Positions 23,901-35,627 of a DNA stretch of 64,000 nt are shown here, in pieces. The first letter of the stretch is position 1, and every line of letters starts with the position of its first letter. The notes under the pieces are model-generated. The model saw only the letters and a program-made list of their open reading frames with translations. It had not been told where the DNA came from and did no database searches. This DNA comes from Antitrichia curtipendula (lineage: Eukaryota > Streptophyta > Bryopsida > Hypnales > Leucodontaceae), in assembly GCA_951230915.1 (NCBI GenBank), contig OX579635.1, positions 28,582,001-28,646,000 of the forward strand, written 5' to 3'. Both the position numbers and the translations under genes were made by a program.

Positions 23901-26900
23901 TGGTGTTGTCGCAAGTGTGAGGCTGTGGCTGTTGGCGCGGCGCAGCCTAACGTCAGGTATGAGCTTTGGCGTTCAGCGGTGTATAGGTTTTATTCAGGCT
24001 GTTCATGAGATTGTTTTCAATTATCTGTAGAAGCACCTGAGCGTGGTTTGTTATAGTTATTCACAAATTCTCCACGACTGGAGGGAATGCCGTTTTCTTG
24101 AATATGCTTATTCAGTTGAGCAGGTGTCACATGGACAGATTGGTAGTTCATATTGAAGAATGTAATCATTTTCGAACTACGAGTTATTTACCATGAAAGA
24201 AACAAATTTTATGATTTGTACATCCTCTTTGCCATTTTCCTTTTACAATTATTAAGATCACTGATAATCGTTGTCCACGATTAACATTCGTCATCTTCAA
24301 GCTTTTGAATTGAATTTGAGGTATACTGTTTGATTGGGTGTTTTAATGCTGCAGCTGTGTCCTGTGTCGAAAGAAAGGAGGTGCTTTGAAACCAACAGTG
24401 GCTCCTCGAAAATGGGCCCATGTCGCTTGTGCTCTGTACACCAACGAAACCTTTTTCGTTGACCCTGATGCGATGGAACCAATCGATGGTATTGCAGCAG
24501 TGGCGGCCAGGGCTCAGGATCGACAGGATCGGTGTGGATTATGTGGAGTGAAGAGGGGTATATGTTCGCTCTGTTCAGTAAGAGGCTGCAGAGCTCCATT
24601 CCACATCTCTTGTGGTGTAAGCCAGGGAGCGTCATTCGAGGCAAGCTTGCCAAAATCCAGGATTCTTTTGTGATTCAAACTTATTTCCCTTCCAAGATTT
24701 TTCTGTTTCTATTTTCTGGCTTTGCTGTCGCAACCTATCTCGTTTTATTTGATAGTCTCGTTCGATGTAAATGGCGATCCGAATCCCTGCATATTTTGCA
24801 ATCGAATCGTTCGACATAGTCTGAAGTTTGGATCATGTTGTTGCCATCCGTTGTATGCAGCTACGACAATCTAAGAAAAAAGTTGTAGGTGTCCGTTCCT
24901 TTTGCCCTCGGCATGCGCGGACAACTCCAATGGATTCGACCCCCTCAGCTGGATTGAAGGAGTTCGTGAGTAGCAGTACCACGAGCGGGTCCACAGTCTC
25001 CCCAACAGCCAGCGGCAGTATTTCAACGGCGTCGTCCCTGGACTACAGGGAGGAATGGTCTTCAAGGCAAAACACTGCATGTATGGGTGGAAGTTTCATA
25101 GAGCCAGATAGTCAAGCCACGAATGTGGGACCATATGTTGCGGATGTGATGGATCATGTTGTGAGCGTGACTGGGAAGGGTACTGAGGATACTGGTAGAG
25201 AGAGGTCCACTGGTTTGCGTTTCACTTTAAAACGGAGATGGGACGAGCCTTGCACCCAAGTTTCCGAAGATGGAGTCACCAGTGATGTACAGAAGAAATC
25301 TGGTAATGGAGACAAGATCGAAGCTCCGGAATGTAAATCTACGTGGCATGTGGTGGAGCCTGGGCAAAAACTGAAGAAGATCAAATTCAAATTCGGAAAG
25401 CTTGCCCAGAATCAGGATCCAGAGTCCTCTCCCACCCTTGTCCAGCAGGAGAGGATTGGCAGCGAGGACCCGGAGATAGAGAAGATTAAGGAGGTCTTGC
25501 CTACAGTCGGTGAAGTGTCTTGTGATGCTTTTGTAAATGACGGGGACACTGCGTTTGTGAATGGTCTGTCGGAAGATAGGTTTGTGAAAGAAGTGAAAGA
25601 ACTCGCCATCTTCGAACAGGCGATGAAGTCAGATGTGGCGCCGTTATATATCATGCGGGAGGCATTTGTGTATTGGCGTGCCAAGCGAGCAGGGCACAAA
25701 GGATTTTTACTTTGCGAGCTAAACCATGTAAGTCTGCGAGTGAGTACTTACTTGCTTGGAGTCTGGTTGTTGTTGGCTTGTTAGTGGTTGGGCTTGGCTT
25801 GTTCGCGTTTGGCAACTGACATCTAAATTTTTGAGTACAACTGCATGACATGCCGTAATGGAAGCTTGGCATAATTCGAAGGTAGGTAGGATTGGCAGAT
25901 TTAGCAGGCCTGGATGTTTTGTCACGCATAAATCGGTACAAGTAGTTTTTTGAAGAGTCATTGATATCATTCATTATGCAGAAGCAATGGTCGAAATTTC
26001 AGGGCATCTTCAACAAGGATTCAAGTGATGAGGGAAACCGTGCTACTGGGAAGTTGCGTGTTCCACTGGCACTGCAGCCGTCCCCTTTGTCTACTGAGAA
26101 GGTATGCGCTCTTTAATAAGATTACAGAATTCTCTTCATTGACTGAATGTAATGATGCACACTGCTTTGAGGTCCTGAGATGCAGGAGGTACAACTAGCT
26201 CGTTTAATACGTTTTCTTCTGCAGCAGCCAGTAGTACAAGTTGGAACAGCTGCAGGGTCAGTTTACCCTGAAAACTACTTGTATGTGCTGCCCGTCGTCC
26301 ATTTGGTAGGAGGATTAGTTTTCCGTTTGAAGAGATTAGTGAAAGTGTTGTTTGAAGCTTGTCGAATGCTTGCGAGGGACATAAGACCTGGAGATTGACC
26401 TCTTATTTGTTCTTGAGGGTTTAGTGATATATAAGGGATCTTTCATGTGGGACCGCTTCCACGTATGTTTCAAAGTAAATGGTGAAAGTGAAACCAAGAG
26501 TTTAATGGATGCAGTCTTCATCTTCTGCAGGTAGTGAAACTTAAGTTGATCGTCATGGGTCGTATGTTTGATTGTATAGTGTTGTCCTGCTATTTGTGGC
26601 AGATGTTGGAAAAGGCAAAGGAACTTCGGGAGCTGCTTGATCGTGTGCGATCTATGGCTCGGTTGGTGGTGCGACGAGAGAAACTTAAATACAACCAACA
26701 GCTTGTGCAAATGACGATAGCCTCTGCGGAGCTGAACAGGTCTGAAAGTACATCAGAGGAGCGGTGTTGTGTTTGGTGTCCTTCTACGAAGACACTGTTG
26801 AAGTGTGGAACTTGTCCGCGAAGCTTTTGCTTCAACTGTTTCAAGAATCGGAAAGGTTTTGGAGTGAAGGGTTGGATGGCTGCGTCGAAACAAGCCATGT

Positions 26901-27784
26901 ATAGCTGTAAATATTGCCGAGAGCTCATAAGTAATGTAGCAGGCTTTTCTAATAATTTGGGTCCAACACCTGAAGAAGTTGCGGATGCTGGGCTGGTTAG
27001 CACCCCAGTGGTTGCAAGTGAACGTGTAGATGGGATGGTTAGTACCCCAGTGACTTCCTGTGAACTCTCACGTGGGGCCAGGGAAAGGGAAATGGGCAAA
27101 GGACGTGATGGAGGGTGGGCCTTGCAAGAGTTTGACAATCCTAGTCCTGCTTCAGTTATTCCAGGCGGAGGTGAGACTATTGCTTCAGCCAAAGGACTGG
27201 TTGTAGGACGTGGTAAAGGAATTCGTTGGACAACAAATGAAAATGCAGGGCCTGGTTTTGTTAGACGTGGTTCTGAGAACGGAGCGAATAACCAGAGTAA
27301 GCTCGGGGAGCTTGAGACTGGGTTGAACAAGTTCTTGAGCATCGCTAATGACCAGATGGAACACTCTAGCTTTGAAACAACGCTTCGAAGACTGAAAATA
27401 CTTCGGCATATTAACGAAGACGTCAATCAAGAGCAGACAGTTTCGGCTGAGATTCCATCTGGGGACCTACCGGAGGAGACTGCAGATGTTAGAGCTTCGG
27501 GTCCTGTTCTTGACGAATTGGAGCCGAGCAGAGTGAACGTTGGCAACGTGTCTGTTATCGTGTCTCCTGCTTCTGGTCCTGCGTTGCTTGTGTACAAGAA
27601 GAACAGAAGATTGATATTGAGTGCGAGCTCCGAATCTCCACCGTCAGCGTATGATTTTTCAGACAAGCTGAATTATTCTCCCTCCCCCACAGGGCTAGAG
27701 AATGTGACATCAGAAAGGACTAGGTCTCCTGGCAGTGGGGTTATCGCCAAGCGGTTAGAGATTGGGGGATTAGAAAGGATTTAG
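17936..27784 (+). CDS. Large PHD / extended-PHD chromatin protein, nine exons
   Basis: Coding exons: 17936-21322, 21528-21725, 22350-22589, 22735-23403, 23799-23956, 24355-24640, 24861-25727, 25982-26101, 26603-27784; phases agree and give about 2,368 residues. Order: Ser/Glu-rich N-terminal region with degenerate repeats (326-740); AT-hook-like KKKGRPRV (about 1134-1141); YDMDDEDERWL segment (about 1290), as found ahead of PHD modules in BRPF/JADE/EPC-type proteins; PHD finger (from Cys1485, split by an intron); extended PHD (about 1551-1664, ending FCPRH); a Lys-rich linker; a coiled-coil-like Leu/Arg/Glu segment (about 1976-2005); and four CxxC pairs (Cys2031-Cys2080). The PHD-ePHD pairing suggests a nuclear reader of histone H3 tails and DNA. 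No acetyltransferase, bromodomain or SET domain is seen. ATG 17936 has good context (G at -3 and +4). The 26102-26602 intron could hide a small exon. Confidence 0.85.
18905..20150 (+). repeat. Degenerate tandem repeats within exon 1 of the PHD gene
   Basis: About six units in frame, starting near 18911, 19127, 19331, 19553, 19757 and 19961, with periods of 216, 204, 222, 204 and 204 bases (72, 68, 74, 68, 68 residues). Each unit starts with a variant of ESRSADLL, has a centre like APIVLTRREVDVPR and VEVLV, then an STDEEMSD-like acidic patch, and closes with QALALDE or a relative. Similarity is clearer between units 2 and 5. All units preserve the frame. Confidence 0.75.
24641..24860 (+). other. 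GC-AG intron inside the extended PHD
   Basis: The exon ends TTCGAG and the intron begins GCAAGC, ending TATGCAG before CTACGACAA. This joins the cysteine-rich part to the terminal FCPRH zinc-ligand segment in phase 0 with the spacing expected for an extended PHD. The nearby GT site (GTAAGC at 24616) would leave a phase-2 end that does not fit the next exon. Confidence 0.7.
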
Positions 27785-28192
27785 TTTATTAGCTTGTCAT
27801 CTAGATAATGCGTTTCCGATGGCTTCATTAGCAGCTTTCCTGCCCTGTTTGCCAATTGAATCTCAGTCAAATTGGGATTTGCTGTAGAAATAGGTGGAAT
27901 TCAACATGGAATATTGTGTGGATGGTGTGGAAGTGAAATCCTACCTGTCTAGAACTTTGCATACAATTACAAAATTAGAACATTGGTTTTATAATTTTAC
28001 ATTTTATTTGCATTGCCAATCAAATTCATAACCCAAAGTCTACGAGACTTTCAACGTGCATACCAGTAATACCGGTGTGGAAGTGGCACTGATTTTGTAG
28101 TTCAGTTTTAGTTTTCTTTCTATTGAATAAATAGATGAATCTTAAACTATATAATTTTGGTTCATATGCATAGGAACATGCATTTGAAATAC
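27785..28192 (+). other. 3' region of the PHD gene
   Basis: Base composition drops back to A+T-rich within about 200 bases after the stop. An AATAAATAG stretch near 28,125 could be a polyadenylation signal, but it is common by chance here. Confidence 0.35.
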
Positions 28193-29107
28193 TTAACCCC
28201 AAAACTCCCCAGGCCTTTTGCGGTTTAGGGTACATCATTGCTTTTGAAATGTTATAGGTCTAAATGTCACTAAGGTAGTGTACATGTTGAAGATGACGTG
28301 AATCAAATTTGGAGTCATTTGGCCTCAGAGGTTGCAATAATATAATGTTCTAGTGTTGAAAAAGGATGCTGAATTTTTCCTAATAACATTGGAGGTGACA
28401 TTCAATTTCTAAACCTACTCAAATGAAAAAAATGAAAACTATAAAGTGCTTCAAAACCAACATACAATCACATTGGGGAAAGAAAATATCATTCAAAAGA
28501 CTTAGTGTGTCTGCATAATGGCTTTGAAGTGTTGAACCTCCTACTAAAATACTTTTCAATCACCCATAACTTTTTAGATTGATGTGAAATTTTAACCACA
28601 CAAACTAGACTAGTATGTGCAATTTTTTCCAAAAATTTATTGGAAATGGACACTATATGAAGAAGAAAGAAGCTGCCAAAGTCCACTATGATCCAAAAAT
28701 GTCCGGATTTTGAACTTTGAATTTCTCTCAAACATTCAAAACAACTTGGATTGACATGAAAATTTTACCACAATAACTAATTAGACTTCAAGGCAACATA
28801 ATCCAATAAATTTTTATTATTATTAAAAACAAACATTGGATGAAGGAGATATAAGCCCCTGAAGTTGCATCCATCAAAATACAATTTGGTAGACTCAAAT
28901 TGAACCTTTGAACTTTGAATGGCTTCCAAAAATCAATACATCTTGGATTTAACTAAAAAATTTATCACACAAACTAGAAAAAAGAGTGCAGATTCTCCAA
29001 CAAGTTTTATTGAATTTGAACATCAAATGCAAAAGTTACAATAATTTGAATTGGACTTCCAAACTATGTGAGGACACTTTTGGTCCCCTTAGGCGCTTAG
29101 GGATTAA
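28193..29107 (+). mobile_element. TTAACCCC-ended repeat with internal tandem units (copy J)
   Basis: The left end TTAACCCCAAAACTCCCC and right end CGCTTAGGGATTAA are weak inverted repeats like the family terminus. The interior (about 28,575-29,050) has three imperfect tandem units of about 172 and 197 bases, each with TTGGATTGACATGAAAATTT-like and CACACAAACTAGA-like blocks and a GAACTTTGAAT block. No coding potential. Membership in the family is tentative. Confidence 0.45.
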
Positions 29108-31682
29108 CCCTAGAAGGATGCGGCCCCCAATGATCAAGATAGTCACCAAAATGCTCCAATTGTAGGACCAATAGGTGCATTCTTTGTTTCTTTAGTGAAC
29201 AATGAAGTCATCCATTGGATATTTTTGGTCCTTAGCATCCTTCAAGGATTAAGATTAATAATCATGATAATTGAAAAGGAAATATTTGGATTTATTGAAG
29301 GTCAAAGACTTTTTGACTTTTAATACTTTCCAAACTACAAACTCACATCTCACTTGATACTAGTCACTATTTTTGCATGATTCAAAGTTGTAACAAAATT
29401 AAAAAATTTATGTATGATTTTTTTTTGGTGGGGTTCAAAGTTGTTTAGATGATGTATTCCAAAAGCAAAACATTTTATTGTTGTCAGTGTTGACTATTGA
29501 GTTCTTGATTTTAATAGAATGATGCCAAATGGGCTACCAATTAGGTACACTCAATATCTTCACAAAAGCTCAAATTTTGTTGTAGTACATTATTGACTTC
29601 ATTGCTCCGACTACCATACTAATGTGTAGTCACTTGTTGTAAACAAGTTATAAGATGTCCAATATGTCTCCCATCTTTCAAGACTAATATCCACCAAGTA
29701 AAACAAAAAATAAAACAGCTCAATTAAATAAACCCTTAGATTCCAATGACGTCAAAGTGATTATTCCAAGCATGTTATCTTGAGTATTATGAAATCTACC
29801 AAGATTTAGAACTTCATGCAAACTAGATGGACGATAAAGATTATAAACTGCATCAAATGGTATAAGATCCATTGCATTCCAAGCTTGGGGAATTCATTTA
29901 GAGTATCCATTAGAAACCACTTGCAAACAAAACTTTGGGCCCCCTATTTACTTTTTGAATATTAAATAAAAATACATAAAAAATAAATGTGAATAGATTT
30001 TCCTACTTTGAAAGTTTATGTTTTGAATTATTGATATTTTTATTTGTTAATAATAATTAGTTATAAATTTTTGAAGTAAAAAAATACACTGTAGATCTGA
30101 AAAATAACTTTCAAATCCCTATATTATATAAGAAAAAATTGTTTACAAAATGAACAAAAATTTCCTAAAAATAACTCTCTATTGAAAGCTCATTTTGAGT
30201 TGAATATTGATTCAATGGTCATGTAAATGTGTTCTCTATAATTATTTGAGTTGAAAAACATGCCATTTTAGTTCATTTTCAACCTCTTCTAGAAATCATT
30301 TTTTATTTTATTTGAGCTGAAAATTTTGGCAATAAAAGCCTAGAGTCATTATTAAACAATGCTCAAAATTTTAGGCTGAAATTATAATTTATTTTATTAG
30401 AAACCACTTGTTTGCACGTGGTTTATTGTAGTAAAACTAATTGCCCCCCCCTCCCCCCCCGAGATTTCAAGTTGTGGAAAATTTTCAAATACCACAGTAT
30501 ACACCATAATACACTAAAAATATTTTTTTATACTAAAGTATATGCTAATACATGATAATATACTATAATTTCATATTAATAGCACAAAAATTTGCATGTT
30601 TTGTTTTTGAATATCATAAAGTTATTGTTTATCTATTTGAATTGATCTTTTGATCTTAGAATAAGTATGTGACTACTAGTAGTATAGGTGTGTATAAGCC
30701 TATATCTAAATCTTATGTGGATTCAATTTTCTAACTTTGAAATTCAACAAAAAGTTAAGAAAAATTGCATGTTTGCTTTGCAATGTATTGATGGAAAGGT
30801 TAGAATGTCTAATTTCACATCTAGGTTTGTGACATTGGAAAAATCATATATAGTGATTTCTATATGGTTGTAAATATGATGAGGTCGCTGAGTAATGTAC
30901 AACTTATCTAATTTTATTCCTTGCAATACAAAAAATCTATTGCAAAGTGCATTGTAGGATAGGCATCAAATTTAACATACCATAATATTACCATTGAGTG
31001 CATTTTCCATTTTCTATGGTTGAAATCTTTGTAAAAGAATCCTATATTTCTAAAAATAGCAAAATTTAGTAAGTAGGTATTAAAAATTGCATCTTTAGGA
31101 AGAAGTCTCTAGTGTCTAAAAGGTTAAGCATAAACAGTTTACCGTAGCTTCCTAGCAGCTTAGGCAGAAAATAAATAATTAAAAGGGTGCCTAAATTTTT
31201 GGAAAATTATTGATCTAATTTATTCCCAAAAAAAACATTTATATTATAGGATTGCCTAATTTAGAGTAGTTTGACTTGTGTGTGTTATAGTATAGGAGGG
31301 GACCTAAACTCCGACCTTCTTCTTCAAACCGTTCTTATAAGTGACTTCAAAATGAACAATCAATAGTTGTGATATGAACTACTCATAGCGTTGAGCATAA
31401 TGAGATTTGTTCATATTTCTTTAATCTTTAATGGATGGAATACAAGCCAGAATGGGTCTATTTCAAAGTCAAGGGAGGTCAACTTTATTTTTCTAAATGA
31501 AAAATTGGTTGTTCAATTGTCTTCTTACAAATGCTAAAGAATTTAGAGTCTGTTTAAATTTTGTAAGGGTCTCATTTAGGAACCTTGTGTATTACTTTTT
31601 ACATGCCATAGTGTTGGTTTTTGATCAAGCCATATTTTTTTTCAAACTACGCATGTTTTTTTTTGCCCTAGCCAACTAGCCC
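29108..31682. other. Intergenic A+T-rich DNA, no gene seen
   Basis: No reading frame or RNA gene is recognisable. A near-pure C run interrupted by one T occurs at about 30,444-30,460, conspicuous in such A+T-rich DNA. Confidence 0.55.
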
Positions 31683-32427
31683 TTAACCCTAGAATGCCAC
31701 AAGCAACATTCTATGGTGTTTGGATGACAATCCAATGTGTTGGAAAGAATTTGAAAGCATTTTTTAATCTGTATTTTTCTTGTTGTCCTTTCATGTCAAA
31801 TTATGAAGAGTATTCAATTGAATTTGCAATCTTATTACTCTTTGTCTTTATGTAAATGAAAATTTAGTAAAAAGAACGGATCACAAAATACATTATTTTA
31901 GTGTATTTTAAAAAGTTGTTACTCTCTGCTCTAAATCTGAAATTTCTCCACAAAAATGATATTTCTTGAGTTTGAGTTCAACTAACAAAATGAAGGTCAT
32001 CTACTCTAGTTTCTCCTCCAATTTGAATTTAAAAAAAATTCCTAATATTGAATATTTTATTGCAATTTGAGCTTTGCATTTATTTTCAATGTCTATTGAA
32101 TTCTAAATATAAAATGACATAGAAATTGAGTTTACACTATAATGTTCTTCATTGTAATATGTACAAGTTATGGTAAAATTTCAGAGTTTTTGAAGTAATT
32201 TTCTAGTTAATGTGATTATTCTTCACTTTTTCTTCCAAAATCCTCAAAAAAATCAATTTTCCACAAAAAAATCTAAATTTTTTTGGAGTGATGAAGACAT
32301 GTAATTTCATCTCTAAAAAATAAATAATTTTTTTTTCATACATATCTAGTTGCAAAATGGCAACAAACGAAGCAATGGATAATAAGGCTTGAAATCAACG
32401 GTCATAGGTTTGTCCTTTACGGGTTAA
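31683..32427 (+). mobile_element. Possible TTAACCC-ended element (copy I)
   Basis: TTAACCCTAGAATGCC at the left and GTCCTTTACGGGTTAA at the right resemble the family terminus in inverted orientation (the right end in reverse reads TTAACCCGTAAAGGAC). I could not align the interior convincingly with copies A-C, so this may be a distant member or chance. Confidence 0.35.
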
Positions 32428-33485
32428 AGTGACAGTTTATGAGCACACTACCTTAGTACTTATTCAATTTTGGCACCTTTTGCCAAATATTTAATAAAAT
32501 TTAACTTCTTAACTTCAGCAATAAAAAAATAATTACTCCAATTTTCATCATTCAACATACTGAGTTAATAAAGTATTTAATATGTACCTCCAAAGCGACT
32601 TACAAAGATGCAAGTGAAGTCATAAAAGACAAGCTCTTTATACAAATTGGATGGTAGTAGGTAAAACAACCCATGTGGGATATGTAAATAGTTAGGATTA
32701 GTACAAGCTCAACTGCTCATAGTTATTTCAAAAGCAGGAATTGTGTTTAAAGTAGAATTTTAGACCTCATTTAGACAGTGTGGAATAACTTTTTTCAACA
32801 CTTTTTGAACTAAGTTAATGTGGAAAATCAAGATAGCTTTCATCTCCAAAAATATTTTTGATATTTTGAGTCTCTATTCATGGACAAATTTCAGGGAGTT
32901 GGAAGGAACATTTTCTTTGATATTTTCAAACATCTTCTTCAAATTTTGTCCATGACTTTTGGGGGGAGACTATAATCACAAACTAATTTTTTGAGATGAA
33001 AGTTAGATTTATTTTTCAACTTTTTTTAGTTCAAAGTTTTTTGAAAAGAATATTATTTTACTATGCCAAAATGAGGTCTGAAATTTTACTTTGACCACAA
33101 TTACTACTTTTTGACAATGAACAATCAAACTCTCATCTTCAAATTATTCCATATTCTTTGAAGGTTCATGATAGACAATGGATCTCATTATAAAAATGAC
33201 CTCTCCAACCCTCACATTCACTATATATCAATGAAGGACTTTCTTCATATTTCTATCAGAGAAATTCCACAATCATGAAAGAAGATCCTAGCTTAAGTCA
33301 ACAACTTGGATGAATGCATAACTAATTTTAATTATGTTTGAAAATTGTCTAATTTTAATAAATGATTTTTTGGACTGCCTAGCTATTTTCCATACTTTAA
33401 TTAATTATTAGGCATAAAGTTGTCTAAGCTGCTCGGAAGCTACGGTATAGGAATTGTGCAACACTTGAGAACAAGAAATATGACC
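32428..33485. other. Intergenic A+T-rich DNA, no gene seen
   Basis: Around 32,765-33,080 there is a loose inverted similarity (segments with AGTTGGAAGGAACATTTTC and TTTTGTCCATG), which may be an old foldback. No gene is recognisable. Confidence 0.4.
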
Positions 33486-34300
33486 TTAACCCCTAAAGGA
33501 CCAAACATTGTTATTTGACAACATAGCAATTTTGGGCAACTCACTATGATCAAAATTTTTATTTTTTCTTTGAAATTTTCAAACAAGATGTGCCCAAGGA
33601 GTAGCTTTAAGGCCCAACAATTTTTATAACTTTTGGCTATATGGTTAAAAAGTTATTGCATGATATGTAATTTTCATTGGTCTTTGGGGTAGCCCAAGCA
33701 GTTGAAAAACTTCTTTAAGAATCACTTTTTTTAAAACAAAAATTTAAAATTGGTTATATATATATGGGAAGCTTTTAATCATTCCATTTTGATTAATGAG
33801 ATGAAAGTTATGAGAAGTTTTAGTTTGAGGATAGTTATGGAATCTCTACTCAAAGATAAACTTTGAAGTCCTTTATTTAACTCAATTTTCAATATTTTTG
33901 AAAAAAAACCAAAAAACATTGGATGTAGATTGTTTATTACAACATTACAACTATTGGAATTGGCATTTTTTAATTCCATATTTAAATTCTTAACAATTTA
34001 GTGTTTTAAATATTCTCTACCTCTTTCTACTTACTATTTTTTTCCTATATGTTTTACAATTCCAAATGATCTGAAATTTTTCAAGCATGTCGCCAACTTG
34101 CCTTAAAGAATGAATCCAAAGAGTAACCACCATTTTGGACATTTTTCATACAAATGTGACCTTGCAAAGTAGCTTACTACGAGATCCTACGGTTATATAT
34201 GTCCAAAAATGTTTGTTTTTTTAAATTTGTTACTTGTAGTAGAAGTGGCAGTTTGGGAGTGTTTTTGGTGAAAATATAGTCAAGGGACTTTAGAGGTTAA
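33486..34300 (+). mobile_element. TTAACCCCTAAAG repeat family, copy C
   Basis: Begins TTAACCCCTAAAGGACC and ends GGACTTTAGAGGTTAA; the terminal 13 bases are inverted repeats with one mismatch. The 815-bp interior is collinear with copy B (14,967-15,916), with a deletion of about 120 bases towards the right end. No conserved frame. Confidence 0.72.
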
Positions 34301-34631
34301 TTTAAGCACAAGGTAACAGTCAATTATTAATTGTGTTTGGAATTAGATCATTTTTTGTAGAATGGCACCTTATAGTAGACATAGACACAATAAAGTACAT
34401 GTACGGCTTAAAAATGGGAGCAAATAGTCTTCACAGTTGTATATTTTGCATTCAAGAACAAATCAAATTAGTCACTGGTTATTTGGTTTGAAATCTCAAG
34501 TAGTGGCTGCCATAAATAACAAGAAATGGCATTGGTCAAACGGATTGTTTTCTAAGAACATGCCAAGAAGATTTATGCTTGGAACAAAATTTTATGGACA
34601 ATGGAGGCTTATTCTACTAATTCCATTAGAC

Positions 34632-34634
<3 letters not shown>

Positions 34635-34678
<44 letters not shown>
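34635..34678. repeat. (AT)n microsatellite, about 22 units
   Basis: Uninterrupted alternating A and T over about 44 bases. Confidence 0.95.
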
Positions 34679-34681
<3 letters not shown>

Positions 34682-35441
34682 TTTTACATGCATTCAACAG
34701 GATGCTGGAAAAATTCATCCATATTCATCATGCACATTTGTTAAGGAATAGTCATGCAAAAAGGCAGAGACTAGAATAGTGGATAGCTCGCAATGAGTTA
34801 CAAATTTATTTCATTGTATTTTTTTTAAAAAGTGACCAATTAGCATTAGATTTCAAAACAAAACTTAAGTTAAAAAATTCGCATCTATAGATTAGATGCT
34901 TTGGAGAGCATTATGCAACGCTTTATATGGTAACAATCAAGATCTTTGTATACCAAATGAATTATGGTCAATATTTGTTTTGAAAAAAAATTAAACAACA
35001 AATATTGGAGTTCTAACTTTTTTTCATATTTTCAGCACATTGTTGTATGATATGCGTTGTACTTCATCAAAAGATACGGAAGCCTAGCGGTTTGGTCATG
35101 CTAGGGACTTGAAAACTCTCATCATGCAGCTAGAACTATATACCAAAGACATTCAACATGCTAGAAGTAAGACACGTAAAAGCCTACTATTATAAACCTA
35201 TCAACATTGGTATATGATAATTACAATATTAGCACATAGATTTTGTAACAAAGAAGTTGTAGTTAATATTGCACAATCTAAAATACTTGGAGGCAAAGTT
35301 GCAATAGTAGCTAAATTTGTAGCATCTGTGAATTTGTTTGCAGTTGTTCACACTTCACATAGTGCCCTTTGTTGAGATAAGTGTCAATATATTTGAATCC
35401 ACTAGATTTCTATTGAGCCCATGTCTCTAGCAAATTCTAGA

Positions 35442-35627
35442 CACTAGAAGAAACCTGGGTTTTTTTTTTAAGTCTAAAAATTGGATGTCAAATTTTTTTG
35501 AACATCAAACATAACATTAGGATGCTAGTTTTGACATCAAAACTAGCATCCTAATGTTATGTTTGATCTTCAAAAAATTTGACATCCAGTTTTTAGACTT
35601 AAAAAAAAACCCGGGTTTCTTCTAGTG
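35442..35627. mobile_element. Near-perfect palindromic MITE with CACTA-like ends and AGA target duplication
   Basis: Two arms of about 92 bases, roughly 95 percent identical in inverted orientation, meet at the centre (CTAGTTTTGA / TCAAAACTAG) with almost no spacer. The ends read CACTAGAAGAAACC and GGTTTCTTCTAGTG. The trinucleotide AGA flanks both sides (35439-35441 and 35628-35630). CACTA-type ends with a 3-bp duplication are the hallmark of CACTA/EnSpm elements. A transcript would fold into one long hairpin. One arm recurs at 44,746. Confidence 0.82.

Noticed and set aside
24355..24615. Use of the GTAAGC donor at 24616 as the normal splice site
   Set aside because: It leaves a phase-2 end incompatible with the next exon and drops part of the extended PHD.
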